Shown: positions 42,655-51,931 of the stretch, piece by piece
Position numbering within the stretch: position 1 is the first letter of the stretch
Layout: each line of letters starts with the position of its first letter
From: Herbidospora solisilvae
GTDB lineage: Bacteria > Actinomycetota > Actinomycetes > Streptosporangiales > Streptosporangiaceae
Assembly (NCBI RefSeq): GCF_009901565.1
Contig: NZ_WXEW01000001.1
Coordinates: forward strand, 124,001-188,000
Length of the DNA: 64,000 nt
Direction: 5' to 3'
Translations under genes and position numbers: made by a program
The notes under the pieces: model-generated
What the model saw: the letters and a program-made list of their open reading frames with translations, nothing else
What the model was told of the DNA's origin: nothing
Databases searched by the model: none

Positions 42655-44013
42655 ATGGCTTCCCCCCAGGTCATCGACGAGAGCCCGCAGGCCAGAACCC
42701 GCGAGCAAAAAGGCTGGTACTGGTACGACTGGGCCAACTCGGCCTTCCCCACCACGGTCATGACCGTGTTCCTCGGGCCCTACCTGACCGAGATCGCCGA
42801 GCAGGCCGCCAACGGGGCGCCGTTCGTCGACGTGATCGGGTTCGACGTCCGGCCCTCGGCCTACTACTCGTTCGTGGTCGGCGTCGCGGCGGTCTGCCAG
42901 ATCGTCGTGATGCTGATCGCCGGCGCGCTGGCCGACCACACCGGGCGCAAGAAAGAGATCATGGGGTTCTTCGCCTACCTCGGGTCGGCGGCCACCCTGC
43001 TCATGTGGTTGGTCGCCGACGGGGCGTACCTGCTGGGCGGGGTGTTGTTCATCGTCGGCCAGACCAGCTTCGCGGCGGCCTTCGTGGTCTACAACTCCTT
43101 CCTGCCGCAGATCTCCACACCCGAGGAACGCGACAGCGTGTCGGCCCGCGGCTGGGGGTTCGGCTACCTGGGCGGCGGCCTGCTGCTGGTGGTCAACCTC
43201 GGGTTGTTCCTGAACGCCGAGGCGATCGGCATCTCGACCGGCACGGCCGTGCGCCTGGCGCTGGCCTCGGCCGGCCTGTGGTGGGGCGGCTTCACGATCA
43301 TCCCGCTGCTGCGGCTGCGCAACCGGCGCGGGGAGGCCGCCGCCGACGAGGGGGCCGTCAGGGCCGTGGCGCTCAGTGTCCGCCAGCTGGGGCGCACCAT
43401 CCGCGACCTGGTCACCCGCTATCCGCTGACGCTGGTGTTCCTGCTGGCGTACATCGCCTACAACGACGGCGTGCAGACGGTCATCAGCTTCTCGGCCACC
43501 TACGCCGACCAGGAGCTGCGCCTGGGCGAGACCGAGCGCATCGGCGCGATCCTCATGGTGCAGTTCGTGGCGTTCTTCGGCGCGATCCTGCTGGGCCGGA
43601 TCGCGGTCCGGATCGGCACCCGCAAGACCGTGCTCTGGTCACTGGCCGGCTGGTGCGGGGTGGTGGCCGCCGCCTATTTCGTGCCGCCGGAGCGGCCGCT
43701 GCTGTTCTTCGCCCTCGGATTCGCCATCGCGATCGTGATGGGGGGAACACAAGCCCTGTCGCGGTCGTTGTTCTCCCACGTGATCCCAAAGGGGCGGGAA
43801 GCGGAGTATTACAGCCTCTACGAGATCAGTGACAAGGGTGCGACGCTCATCGGATCCTTCACCCTGGGCCTGGCCCTCCAGCTCACCGACAGTTACCGGT
43901 ACGGCATCGTCTCGCTGGTGATCTTCTTCGTCATCGGCGGGGTGCTGCTCGCGTCGGTCAACCTGCCGAAGGCGATCAGGGCCGCGGGCAACGACGTGCC
44001 AGAACGGATTTGA
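42655..44013 (+). CDS. MFS transporter (Atg22/UMF1-like)
   Basis: This 452-residue membrane protein has the UMF1/Atg22-type start WYWYDWANSAFPTTVMTVFLG and the internal repeat motif GGTQALSRSLFSHVIPKGRE, with about twelve helices. Eukaryotic Atg22 exports vacuolar amino acids; bacterial substrates are not established. It follows the GDPD gene by 12 nt, so uptake or export of a phospholipid breakdown product is possible but unproven. Confidence 0.92.
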   Translation: MASPQVIDESPQARTREQKGWYWYDWANSAFPTTVMTVFLGPYLTEIAEQAANGAPFVDVIGFDVRPSAYYSFVVGVAAVCQIVVMLIAGALADHTGRKKEIMGFFAYLGSAATLLMWLVADGAYLLGGVLFIVGQTSFAAAFVVYNSFLPQISTPEERDSVSARGWGFGYLGGGLLLVVNLGLFLNAEAIGISTGTAVRLALASAGLWWGGFTIIPLLRLRNRRGEAAADEGAVRAVALSVRQLGRTIRDLVTRYPLTLVFLLAYIAYNDGVQTVISFSATYADQELRLGETERIGAILMVQFVAFFGAILLGRIAVRIGTRKTVLWSLAGWCGVVAAAYFVPPERPLLFFALGFAIAIVMGGTQALSRSLFSHVIPKGREAEYYSLYEISDKGATLIGSFTLGLALQLTDSYRYGIVSLVIFFVIGGVLLASVNLPKAIRAAGNDVPERI

Positions 44014-44068
44014 CGGCGAATCGGTTCACGAGCGCCGGAAAAAGCGCGATTGGATCACGTCTTGGGTG

Positions 44069-44094
44069 GGAATCCACACACGGTATCAGGCGTT
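44069..44094 (+). promoter_or_regulatory. SigR-type promoter of rbpA
   Basis: GGAAT (44069-44073), 18 bp, GTT (44092-44094) matches the thiol-stress sigma-R/SigH consensus GGAAT-N18-GTT. rbpA is a known sigma-R target in Streptomyces. Confidence 0.8.
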
Positions 44095-44159
44095 GTACCC
44101 GGTGGAGACCAACCCCTCTATAGCTGTGTCGTATAGGGGGATCTCAGGAGGCTTAGAAC

Positions 44160-44504
44160 ATGGGCGAGCGTGCACTTCGCGGTACCCGGCTCGGCGCGAC
44201 CAGCTACGAGAACGACCGCAACACCGATCTGGCACCCCGCCAGGAGGTGTCCTACACCTGCCCCAGGGGTCACCACACCACCGTTCCACTGGCCGCCGAG
44301 GCCGAGATCCCCGCGAGCTGGGAGTGCCGTCACTGCGGCTCCCCCGCCCTCCGGGTCGACGCCGAGCAGCCCCAGCAGAAGAAGGCCAAGCCCCCGCGCA
44401 CCCACTGGGACATGCTGCTGGAGCGACGCTCGATCGAAGACCTCGAAGAGGTCCTGAACGAGCGGCTGGCCATCCTGCGGGCCCAGCGGCGCAAGAGCGC
44501 ATAG
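44160..44504 (+). CDS. rbpA: RNA polymerase-binding protein RbpA
   Basis: This 114-residue protein matches actinobacterial RbpA throughout: MGERALRGTRLGATSYE, Cys residues of the core domain (CPRGHH and CRHCG), the basic linker, and the sigma-interaction domain THWDMLLERRSIEDLEEVL. It stabilises open complexes with the main sigma factor. ATG at 44160 follows AGGAGG. The leader contains an inverted repeat (CCCCTCTATA/TATAGGGG, about 44113-44139) and a SigR-type promoter; a strong terminator follows. Confidence 0.97.
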   Translation: MGERALRGTRLGATSYENDRNTDLAPRQEVSYTCPRGHHTTVPLAAEAEIPASWECRHCGSPALRVDAEQPQQKKAKPPRTHWDMLLERRSIEDLEEVLNERLAILRAQRRKSA

Positions 44505-44521
44505 GGACCCATCCCACCACC

Positions 44522-44568
44522 GACGCGAGGGCGCCCTCCGGACCATCCGGGGGGCGCCCTGTCGCGTC
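44522..44568. terminator. Long hairpin terminator between rbpA and ligA
   Basis: AGGGCGCC/GGCGCCCT forms the main stem, with an inner CCGG/CCGG stem and an outer GACGCG/CGCGTC extension. It lies between convergent genes and can act on both. Confidence 0.8.
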
Positions 44569-44652
44569 CGGTCCGGACGACGTCCGGCGGCTGGGGTCTC
44601 GCGTTTTACCCGGGCTATCGTGCCGTGGCCAGGCCGGCCACCCGCACGACGG

Positions 44653-46740
44653 TCACAGGAAGGCCGCGACCAGTTCGGCGAACTCCTCCGGTGTCGCCAC
44701 CCGGACGCCCAGGGTCTCGGCCTTGGTGCGCTTGGAGCCCGCCTTGTCGCCCGCGACCACCAGCGACGTCTTGGCCGACACGCCCGACGACGCCTTGCCG
44801 CCCGCCCGTTCCACCAGTTCGTTGACCTCGTTGCGGGACAGCGCCGCCAGGGGGCCGGTCATCGTGCCGGTCACCACCACCGACATGCCCGACAGCGGCA
44901 GGTCGAGCGGCTCGCCCGCCGCTTCGGCCCCGTCGGAATCGCCGGCCGGGGGGCGGACCACGCCGGGCTGGGTCATGTTCACGCCCGCCTTGATCAGCTT
45001 GTCGATCAGGGGGTCGAGTTCGGCCAGTTCGGCGACGACCACGGGGGCCTTCTCCGGGCCGATGCCCTCGACCTGCTGGATCGCGGCGGCGTCGGCGGCG
45101 CGGATGGCGTCCATGGTGCCGAAGTGGGCGGCGATGCGGCGGGACATGCTGCGGCCGGTGCCGCGCACGCCGAGCGCGCAGAACACCCGGCTGAGCGGCT
45201 GCGCCTTGGCGCGTTCGAGGGCGGCCAGGAGGTTGTCGGTGCTGGTCTCGCCCATGCGGTCCAGGGCGAGCAACTGGTCGCGGGTGAGGAAGAACAGGTC
45301 GGCGAAGTCGGTGATGAGGTCGGCGTCGAGCATCTGCTTGATGCGGTTGACGGCCAGGCCCTCGATGTCGAGCTGGTCGCGGCCCACGGCGTATTCGATC
45401 GAGGCGATGGCGCGGCAGGCGCGGCCGCGCACGCACCGCCAGCGTTCCTGGCCGGCGTCGATGGCGTCGCCGCACGACGGGCAGACCTGCGGGATGTCGA
45501 TCGGCGTCTCGTCTCCGGTGCGCAGGTGGACGACCGGGGCCTCGACCCGCGGGATCACGTCGCCGGCCTTGTAGACGGTGACCGAGTCGCCGATCATCAG
45601 GCCGCGCCGGGCGATGTCGGCGGCGTTGTGGAGGGTGGCGTAGGTGACGACCGAGCCGTCGAGCTCGACCGGCTCCAGCACGGCGCGCGGCGCGATGATG
45701 CCGGTGCGGCCGGTGTTCCACTCCACCGCCAGCAGCTTGGTGATCTTCTCGGTGGCGGGCAGCTTGTAGGCCACCGCCCACCGGGGGGCGCGCGAGCTGA
45801 AGCCCGCCGCCGCCTGGTCGGCGGCCAGGTCGCACTTGACCACGATGCCGTCGATGCCGAACTCCAGGTCGGCGCGGGCGGCGGCGATCTCCTCCACCCG
45901 CGCCTGCACCGCCGCCAGGTCGGAGACGAGCACCCCGGCGACCGGCGTCACCGCCGTGGTCTGCACGCCCTGACCGGCCACCCACTCCATGATCTGGCTG
46001 TGCGGCAGCTCCCGCAGCCGGACGGCCAGCGGCGAGTCGTCGCCGGGCGGCAGCGGCAGGGCGCCGTAGCCGAAGAACGTCAGCTCGCACACGTAGGGCC
46101 GGTCCTTGGTCCGCAACGTGCCCGCCGCCGCGCTGCGCGGGTTGGCGAACGTGGTGCCGTCGTGGGCCTGCCGTTTGGCGCACGCGTCGGCGAACTGCGC
46201 CGTGGTCATCATCACCTCGCCGCGCAGCTCCACGGTGACCGGCTCGGCCAGCCGCTCGGGCAGCCCCACGATCGTGCCGATGGAGTGGGAGACGTCTTCC
46301 CCCGCCTGGCCGTCACCCCGCGTGACCAGCTGCACCAGGCGGCCCCGCCGGTAGCGGGCCGAGACCGCCAGCCCGTCGAGCTTGGCCTCCACGCTCCACG
46401 CCGTCACGGGGCGGTCGAGCCGCCGCTCCAGCGACGCCGCCCACGCGGCCAGCTGGTCGGGGCCGAACACGTTGTCAAGGCTGAGCATCGGCACCGTGTG
46501 AGGCACGTCGCCCACGACCGCGCCGCCCGCCACCTTCCCGGTCGGCGACGTCGGGAGCACCTGGTCGGGATGCCCGGCCTCGTAGGCCTCGATCCCGCGC
46601 ACCAGCCGGTCGTAGGCGTCGTCGTCAAGGGTGGAGGTGCCGTCGCCGTAGTAGGCGGCCGACGCGTCGACGGCCAGCTGCACGGCCTCGGCGTAGGCGG
46701 TCTCGTCGGCGATCGCCGTCATGGGGGGTGTCTCACTCAT
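44653..46740 (-). CDS. ligA: NAD-dependent DNA ligase
   Basis: This 695-residue ligase has the adenylation-site Lys120 in [10 protein letters not shown], a nucleotidyltransferase domain (about 75-325), an OB fold, a four-Cys zinc finger (CPSCGD and CVRGRAC), helix-hairpin-helix repeats, and a C-terminal BRCT domain (about 615-695; [12 protein letters not shown]). It seals nicks in replication and repair. I choose ATG at 46740 (MSETPPMTA) because a degenerate damage-type promoter with CATGAT ends 7 nt upstream, inside the end of the preceding gene. Confidence 0.97.
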   Translation of the reverse strand: MSETPPMTAIADETAYAEAVQLAVDASAAYYGDGTSTLDDDAYDRLVRGIEAYEAGHPDQVLPTSPTGKVAGGAVVGDVPHTVPMLSLDNVFGPDQLAAWAASLERRLDRPVTAWSVEAKLDGLAVSARYRRGRLVQLVTRGDGQAGEDVSHSIGTIVGLPERLAEPVTVELRGEVMMTTAQFADACAKRQAHDGTTFANPRSAAAGTLRTKDRPYVCELTFFGYGALPLPPGDDSPLAVRLRELPHSQIMEWVAGQGVQTTAVTPVAGVLVSDLAAVQARVEEIAAARADLEFGIDGIVVKCDLAADQAAAGFSSRAPRWAVAYKLPATEKITKLLAVEWNTGRTGIIAPRAVLEPVELDGSVVTYATLHNAADIARRGLMIGDSVTVYKAGDVIPRVEAPVVHLRTGDETPIDIPQVCPSCGDAIDAGQERWRCVRGRACRAIASIEYAVGRDQLDIEGLAVNRIKQMLDADLITDFADLFFLTRDQLLALDRMGETSTDNLLAALERAKAQPLSRVFCALGVRGTGRSMSRRIAAHFGTMDAIRAADAAAIQQVEGIGPEKAPVVVAELAELDPLIDKLIKAGVNMTQPGVVRPPAGDSDGAEAAGEPLDLPLSGMSVVVTGTMTGPLAALSRNEVNELVERAGGKASSGVSAKTSLVVAGDKAGSKRTKAETLGVRVATPEEFAELVAAFL

Positions 46741-46747
46741 GTCCCTC

Positions 46748-46769
46748 ATCATGGCGAACCCGACCGACA
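46748..46769 (-). promoter_or_regulatory. Degenerate PafBC-type promoter before ligA
   Basis: On the minus strand TGTCGGTC (46769-46762), 8 nt, CATGAT (46753-46748), 7 nt, ATG. It has one mismatch in the upstream motif and one in the -10, but the spacing is identical to the exact sites. Confidence 0.4.
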
Positions 46770-47708
46770 ATCCCCGAAGGCCGCGCGGTAGGCCGTCGGC
46801 GTCACCCCGGCGACGCGTTTGAACCGGTCGCGGAAGGCCGCCGCCGACCCGAACCCGGACCGCGCCGCCACCCGCTCCACCCCCTCGTCGGTGCTCTCCA
46901 GCAGCAGCTGGGCCCGCCGCACCCGGGCCAGCAGCAGCCACTGCAGCGGGGTCGTCCCCGTCTGCTCGCGGAAGCGCCGGCTGAAGGTCCGCTCCCCCAT
47001 CCCGGCCCGGCGCGCCAGCCGCGCCAGCGTCACCTCCCCGTCGAGGTTCTCCTCGATCCACGCCAGCACCGGCTCCAGCGACGACCCACGGGGCACGGCG
47101 GGCGGGGCGTGCGGGACGAACTGCGCCTGTCCGCCCTCCCGTTCCAGCGGCACCACCGACAACCGCGCCGTCGCCGCCGCCACCGCCGACCCGAAGTCGC
47201 GCCGGACCAGGTGCAGGCACAGGTCCAGCCCGGCGGCGGCCCCGGCCGAGGTGAGGATCTGGCCGTTGTCGACGTACAGGACGCCGGGGTCCACCTCCAC
47301 CCGGGGGAACGACCGGGCCAGCAGGCCGGCGGCGGCCCAGTGGGTGGTGGCGCGCAGCCCGTCGAGCAGCCCGGCCGCCGCCAGCGTGAAGGCGCCCGCG
47401 CAGATCGACACGATCCGGGTTCCGGCGGCCGCCGCCGCGCGCAACGCGTCGAGCACCTCCGCAGGCGGCGGGGGCGCCCCTTCCGAACATCCCGGGACGA
47501 CGACCGTGCCCGCCTCCCGCAGCGCCGACAGGTCGTGCGGCGCGACGATGGCGAAGGCCTCCCCGGTCACCTGCGGGGCGCGGGCGCAGACCACCACCCG
47601 GTAGGGGCGGCTCCCGTCGGCCAGCCGGACCCGCCCGAACACCTCCACCGGCGTCGCGAGATCGGCCACCACCACATGGTCCAGCGCCAGGACCGCCACC
47701 GTGTGCAT
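46749..47708 (-). CDS. GlxA family AraC-type regulator
   Basis: The 319-residue protein has an N-terminal DJ-1/PfpI (GATase1-like) domain (about 1-190) with [18 protein letters not shown], and a C-terminal AraC HTH (about 212-310): [20 protein letters not shown] and [23 protein letters not shown]. GlxA-type regulators often control nitrogen- or amine-compound catabolism. It ends 8 nt before ligA and is divergent from a DUF6010 gene. Confidence 0.93.
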   Translation of the reverse strand: MHTVAVLALDHVVVADLATPVEVFGRVRLADGSRPYRVVVCARAPQVTGEAFAIVAPHDLSALREAGTVVVPGCSEGAPPPPAEVLDALRAAAAAGTRIVSICAGAFTLAAAGLLDGLRATTHWAAAGLLARSFPRVEVDPGVLYVDNGQILTSAGAAAGLDLCLHLVRRDFGSAVAAATARLSVVPLEREGGQAQFVPHAPPAVPRGSSLEPVLAWIEENLDGEVTLARLARRAGMGERTFSRRFREQTGTTPLQWLLLARVRRAQLLLESTDEGVERVAARSGFGSAAAFRDRFKRVAGVTPTAYRAAFGDCRSGSP

Positions 47709-47828
47709 TCCCCCACGCTAGTGCGGCGGGAACCCGGCGCAGATTGTCCGTTCACCCCATGGGGCGGCGTCGCCCGGCCGCCCTACCGTGGCGCTGCCAC
47801 CCCGTAACCGCCGAGAACGGAACCCCAC

Positions 47829-48260
47829 ATGGCCGTCGTCATGCCGATCGTCATCGGGCTGATCTGCGCCGCCCTGCTGTCGCTGATCCCCGAACCGCAC
47901 CGCCGCCCGGTCAACGCCGTGCTCGTCGCCGGCGCGGGCGCCGCCTACCTGGGCGGCGGCGGGCTCGGCTACGCCGAGTTCCTGATGCCCGCCGTCATGA
48001 CCTACGTCGCCTACCGGGGCCTGACGAACTGGAACTGGATCGGGATCGGCTGGTTGCTGCACACCGCCTGGGACGTCGTCCACCACCTCCAGGGCGCGCC
48101 GATCATCCCCTTCTTCGCCGACTCCAGCTTCGGCTGCGCCCTGTGCGACCCCGTCATCGCGCTGTGGTGCTTCGCGGGCGGGCCGTCGATCACCCGCCTG
48201 TGGCGTCACAGGGGCCAGGACTCCCGCCGCCAGGCCGCGTCCCAGAACATCCACTCGTAA
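47829..48260 (+). CDS. DUF6010 family membrane protein
   Basis: This 143-residue membrane protein has four hydrophobic segments and the DUF6010 features LPEPHR-like loop (PEPHRRPVNAVLVAGAGAAY) and HTAWDVVHHLQGAPIIPF. The function of the family is unknown. The last 55 bp overlap the convergent tenA gene. Confidence 0.82.
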   Translation: MAVVMPIVIGLICAALLSLIPEPHRRPVNAVLVAGAGAAYLGGGGLGYAEFLMPAVMTYVAYRGLTNWNWIGIGWLLHTAWDVVHHLQGAPIIPFFADSSFGCALCDPVIALWCFAGGPSITRLWRHRGQDSRRQAASQNIHS

Positions 48261-48892
48261 CGGGCCGTCGCCGCGAAGTGCTCCGCCGCCCGCGCCCGCT
48301 GCGGCCCGGTCGCCTCCGCGCCCAGCCGGTCGGTCAGCGCCACCACCCGGCGCACCGTCTGCTGGAACTCCTCGTTCCCGTACGCCGCGATCCACCGCCG
48401 GTACAGGGGGTCGGGCGACGAGCGCGCCAGCAGGTCGGCCCCCACCCGCGCGTAGATCCAGTAACACGGCAGCACCGCCGCCAGCCCGTCGAGGAACGAA
48501 CCGCCGTACACCGTGGCCAGCACGTAACTCGTGTACGCCCGCGTCGTCGGCCCCACCGGCTGGGCCGCCGCCTCCTCGGCCGACCCGCCCAGGTCGGCCA
48601 TGAACGCGGCGTGCATCTCCCGCTCGGCCGCGATCGCCCCCACCGCGTCGCCGGCGAACGCGCGGGTGACCTCATCGTCGGGCGCCCTGGCCGCGCACAC
48701 CGCCAGCGCGCGGGCGTAGTCGCGGAGATAGTGGGAGTCCTGGACGACGAAGTGCCGGAACGCCTCCCGGGGCAGCGTCCCGTCGACGAGCCCGGTGATG
48801 AACGGATGACGGAGGATCGCCTGGTAGACGGGGTCGACGGCGTCCCACAACCCGTCGCTGAACGTGGTGAGGGACGTCGGCTGATACGTCAT
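48206..48892 (-). CDS. tenA: TenA family aminopyrimidine aminohydrolase (thiaminase II)
   Basis: This 228-residue helical protein of the TenA family hydrolyses aminopyrimidine thiamine breakdown products to hydroxymethylpyrimidine. Typical motifs are HPFITGLVDGTLPREAFRHF, VQDSHYLRDYARALA and the C-terminal ATARYEWMFWDAAW (catalytic Glu region). The Cys expected near YTSYVLATVYGG is not at the usual place, so class TenA_E versus TenA_C is uncertain. A TPP riboswitch precedes it, so expression falls when thiamine pyrophosphate is abundant. ATG at 48892 follows GGAGAAGG. Confidence 0.94.
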   Translation of the reverse strand: MTYQPTSLTTFSDGLWDAVDPVYQAILRHPFITGLVDGTLPREAFRHFVVQDSHYLRDYARALAVCAARAPDDEVTRAFAGDAVGAIAAEREMHAAFMADLGGSAEEAAAQPVGPTTRAYTSYVLATVYGGSFLDGLAAVLPCYWIYARVGADLLARSSPDPLYRRWIAAYGNEEFQQTVRRVVALTDRLGAEATGPQRARAAEHFAATARYEWMFWDAAWRRESWPL

Positions 48893-48903
48893 GGTGAGAC
48901 CTT

Positions 48904-48990
48904 CTCCCTACGCCGGCATGACCCGGTCAGGTTCAAGCGGTCTGCGGCCGTCCAGCCGCACTCTCAGCCCGGTCCGCCGGGCTCCCGCGA
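48904..48990 (-). ncRNA. TPP riboswitch (THI element)
   Basis: The minus strand holds the invariant TPP aptamer blocks in order: GGGAGCCCGG, CTGAGA (48967-48962), TTGAACCTGA and CGTAGGGA (48912-48905), ending 12 nt before the tenA start. The short gap that includes the ribosome-binding site favours control of translation initiation. Confidence 0.95.
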
Positions 48991-49034
48991 TGTCATGATC
49001 AACCTAACCGACACGCCGCCCGCCGCAAAGAGGG

Positions 49035-50918
49035 TCAGCCGATGACGTCCCTCACCCACCCGAGGCTCACCAGGCCGCTCGCCGCCCCCGCCAGCTCCCC
49101 CGCCGCCGGACGCAACGCCTCCCGCGCCCGATCGAACACGACACCCTCGCCGCGCGCGCGGGCGGCCGTCGCCAGCAACGTCCACAACGCCTCGGCCAGC
49201 AGGTCGCCCGGCGGATCGGGCACCGCGCCCAGATCGGCGTCCGGCCGCAGAACCGTACGCACCCACGGCTCGAACGGGCCGTACACCCCCGGATCCGCCG
49301 GCTCGGGCGCACGGCCGTGCCGGAGCCGCAGGCACAACGACGCCAGCGCGGGCAACCCCTCGCTCAGTCCCGGCATCCCCGCGCCCTCCAGCAGCCCGGC
49401 CGCCTCCCGGTAGGCCGCCTCCTTGGCCGCGAACGCGGCCGCCGGATCCTCCGCCCGCCGCAGCGCCCGGTACCAGGCCGTGAAGACCGACGTCAGCGGC
49501 CGGTCATGCCGCGCCGCCAGCACGTCGAGACGCGCCGCCTGCCCGTCTGCCGCGGGGAAGTCGCCGACCGCGCACGCCGACTGCAGACCGATCAGCCGCC
49601 CCAGGATCTCGTAGTTCGCCAGACCGTGGCGGGCCGCCACCTCGACGATCTCGGCCCCGATCCGGGCCCGCCGCCCCGACAGGCCGGTGCGCCCGAACTC
49701 CTGCATGTAGGCGCCGTTCAGCGCGAACACCAGCAGCACCGGGTCCTCCAGCCCGCGCGCGATCTGCACCGCCTCGGCCGCCGCCGCCCGCGCCCGCGCC
49801 GACCTCCCGCCCCGCGACTCCACCGCGATGGTGGCCAGCAGCCGCGCCCGCGTCGCCGGCGCCGCCCCGGCCGCCAGCCGGTCGAGCGTGCGCGCCGCCG
49901 CCCCGGCCACCCGCGCGGCCTGCGCCGGGTCGTCGGACCGCGTCCAGATCGCCGGTACGTCGTAGGCGCCGATCACCCGCGCCACCAGTTCGGCGTCACC
50001 CAGCTCCTCGGCCGCCTCCACCGCCGCCGCCCGATGTTCCCGCGCCGCCACCAGCCCCTCGCCGCCGGTCACCGCCAGCCCGCGCATCAGCCCGACCGCC
50101 GCCTCCAGCCTCGGCCCGGCCCCCGGCGCGACCCGGTCGTGCGCCGCCGCCGCGCTCGCCCACACCCGCGCCGCCGCGTCGCCGAACGCCAGCCGGTCGT
50201 CGTGCCGCAGGATCGCCTCCTCCAGATCCCGCAACCCCGGCCCCGGATCGAGCCCCAGCCGCCCCGCCAGCTCGGCCCGCGCCGCCCGCAGCACCGCCAG
50301 CGCGTCGGCCTGCCGCCCCGACCGGTAGAGCGCCAGCGCCAGCAGCCGCCACATCTCCTCCCGCCACGGATGGGCCCGCGCGTGCGCGTCGAGATCGGGC
50401 ACCGCCTCGGCGGCCCGGCCCAGCTCCAGCAACGCCTGCGCCCGCCGTTCCACCACCCGCAGCCGCACCTCCGCCAGCCGCGCCCGCTCCCCCTCGGCCC
50501 ACGCCATCCCGGCGTACGCCGGCCCCCGCCACGACGCCAGCGCCGCATCGAGCCGGGCCAGCACGACCGACGGCGGCCCGCCCGCCCGGGCCGCCTCCTC
50601 GAACCGCCACACGTCCGCCTCGGCCCGCAACGCGTATCCCGGGCCCGCCGTCACGATCACCCGCGGCGGCGTGCGCGGCGGCCGGCCGGGCTCCAGCGCG
50701 CGCCGCAACGCCGCCACGAACGTCCGGATCGCCGCCACCGCGCCCTCCGGCGGGTCGTCCCACAGATCGGCGGCCAGCACCTCGACCGGCACCACCCGGC
50801 CCCCGGCCGCCACCAGCCGCGCCAGCACCTCACGATGGCGCGGCCCGCGCAACGCGATCGCCGCGCCCGCCGCGTCCCACGCCTCCACCGGCCCGAGGAC
50901 CCCCACCACAACGGACAC
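49035..50918 (-). CDS. BTAD/SARP-type transcriptional regulator
   Basis: This 627-residue AfsR/SARP-like regulator has an N-terminal OmpR-type winged helix (about 1-88), a bacterial transcriptional activator domain (about 95-240; LARLDAALASWRGPAYAG and AHPWREEMWRLLALALYRSGR), and a long C-terminal TPR-like helical region without the NB-ARC ATPase of full AfsR. GTG at 50918 lies 6 nt after TAGCGT. Divergent transcription from a hydrolase gene with only 54 bp between them suggests it regulates that gene. Confidence 0.93.
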   Translation of the reverse strand: MSVVVGVLGPVEAWDAAGAAIALRGPRHREVLARLVAAGGRVVPVEVLAADLWDDPPEGAVAAIRTFVAALRRALEPGRPPRTPPRVIVTAGPGYALRAEADVWRFEEAARAGGPPSVVLARLDAALASWRGPAYAGMAWAEGERARLAEVRLRVVERRAQALLELGRAAEAVPDLDAHARAHPWREEMWRLLALALYRSGRQADALAVLRAARAELAGRLGLDPGPGLRDLEEAILRHDDRLAFGDAAARVWASAAAAHDRVAPGAGPRLEAAVGLMRGLAVTGGEGLVAAREHRAAAVEAAEELGDAELVARVIGAYDVPAIWTRSDDPAQAARVAGAAARTLDRLAAGAAPATRARLLATIAVESRGGRSARARAAAAEAVQIARGLEDPVLLVFALNGAYMQEFGRTGLSGRRARIGAEIVEVAARHGLANYEILGRLIGLQSACAVGDFPAADGQAARLDVLAARHDRPLTSVFTAWYRALRRAEDPAAAFAAKEAAYREAAGLLEGAGMPGLSEGLPALASLCLRLRHGRAPEPADPGVYGPFEPWVRTVLRPDADLGAVPDPPGDLLAEALWTLLATAARARGEGVVFDRAREALRPAAGELAGAASGLVSLGWVRDVIG

Positions 50919-50972
50919 ACCGCCACGCTAACGCTCATCGGATGCTCATCCGCACCCGGCAACCTCGACCCC

Positions 50973-51827
50973 GTGCTCGAGAACTTCACCCGCCACCGCG
51001 TCCCCGTCGCCGACGACGTCACCCTCACCGCCGCCGTCGGCGGCGCCGGACCCGCGATCGTCCTGCTGCACGGCTTCCCGCAGACCCGCCTCATGTGGCG
51101 GCACGTCGCCGCCGACCTCGCCACCACCCACACCGTCATCTGCCCCGACCTGCGCGGCTACGGCGACAGCGACAAACCCGCCACCGGATACTCCAAACGC
51201 GAGATGGCCGCCGACGTCGTCGCCCTCGCCCACGCCCTCGGCCACGAGCGGTTCGCCCTGGCCGGGCACGACCGGGGCGCCCTCGTCGCCTTCCGCGCCG
51301 CGCTCGACCACCCGGCCACGATCACCCACCTGGCCTGCCTGGACGTCCTGCCGACCCTCGACATGTGGGACGTCCTGCACGGCGCCTCCGCGGCCGTCGC
51401 CTGGCACCTCTACCTCATGGCCCAGCCGCCCGGCCTGCCGGAGACCCTCATCGCCGCCGACCCCCACGCCTTCTTCGGCCACTTCCTCGACGCCTGGGTC
51501 CGCGACCCCGAGGCCCTCCGCGACGTCCGCGACGCCTACCTGACCGCCGCACGGCACGCGATCCCCTCGATCGTCGCCGACTACCGCGCCTCCGCCGGCG
51601 TCGACGTCGACCACGACGCCGCCGACCGCGCCGCCGGAACCCGGCTCGCCATGCCCGTCACCGTCATCCAGCAGGACTGGGGCGCCGCCCTCGGCTACGA
51701 CGCCGCCGCCCTGTGGCGGGCCTGGGCCCCGGACCTGCGCCACCACACCACCACGGCCGGCCACTTCATGGCCGAGGAGGCCCCCGCCGAGACCACCCGG
51801 CGAATCCGCGAACTGCTGGCCCGCTGA
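50973..51827 (+). CDS. Alpha/beta hydrolase (haloacetate dehalogenase/epoxide hydrolase-like)
   Basis: This 284-residue alpha/beta hydrolase has an Asp nucleophile: LAGHDRGALVAF (Asp100, Arg101), HGFPQTRLMWRHVA at the oxyanion region and final His in TTAGHFMAEEAP. The HDRG pattern is shared by fluoroacetate dehalogenases and epoxide hydrolases. The segment WHLYLMAQPPGLPETL aligns with the halide-pocket region of fluoroacetate dehalogenases but lacks the Trp that follows His, so true dehalogenase activity is doubtful. GTG at 50973 follows CAACCT by 7 nt. Confidence 0.9.
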   Translation: MLENFTRHRVPVADDVTLTAAVGGAGPAIVLLHGFPQTRLMWRHVAADLATTHTVICPDLRGYGDSDKPATGYSKREMAADVVALAHALGHERFALAGHDRGALVAFRAALDHPATITHLACLDVLPTLDMWDVLHGASAAVAWHLYLMAQPPGLPETLIAADPHAFFGHFLDAWVRDPEALRDVRDAYLTAARHAIPSIVADYRASAGVDVDHDAADRAAGTRLAMPVTVIQQDWGAALGYDAAALWRAWAPDLRHHTTTAGHFMAEEAPAETTRRIRELLAR

Positions 51828-51931
51828 CCAGGTGAAATTCCGGCAAACCCCGGCGCCCCCTGGCACGTCGGCAGGCCTCGCGGGCACCCGCCCGTGAACA
51901 TCATGGAGCCCTTCGACAGAAGGGATGACCC

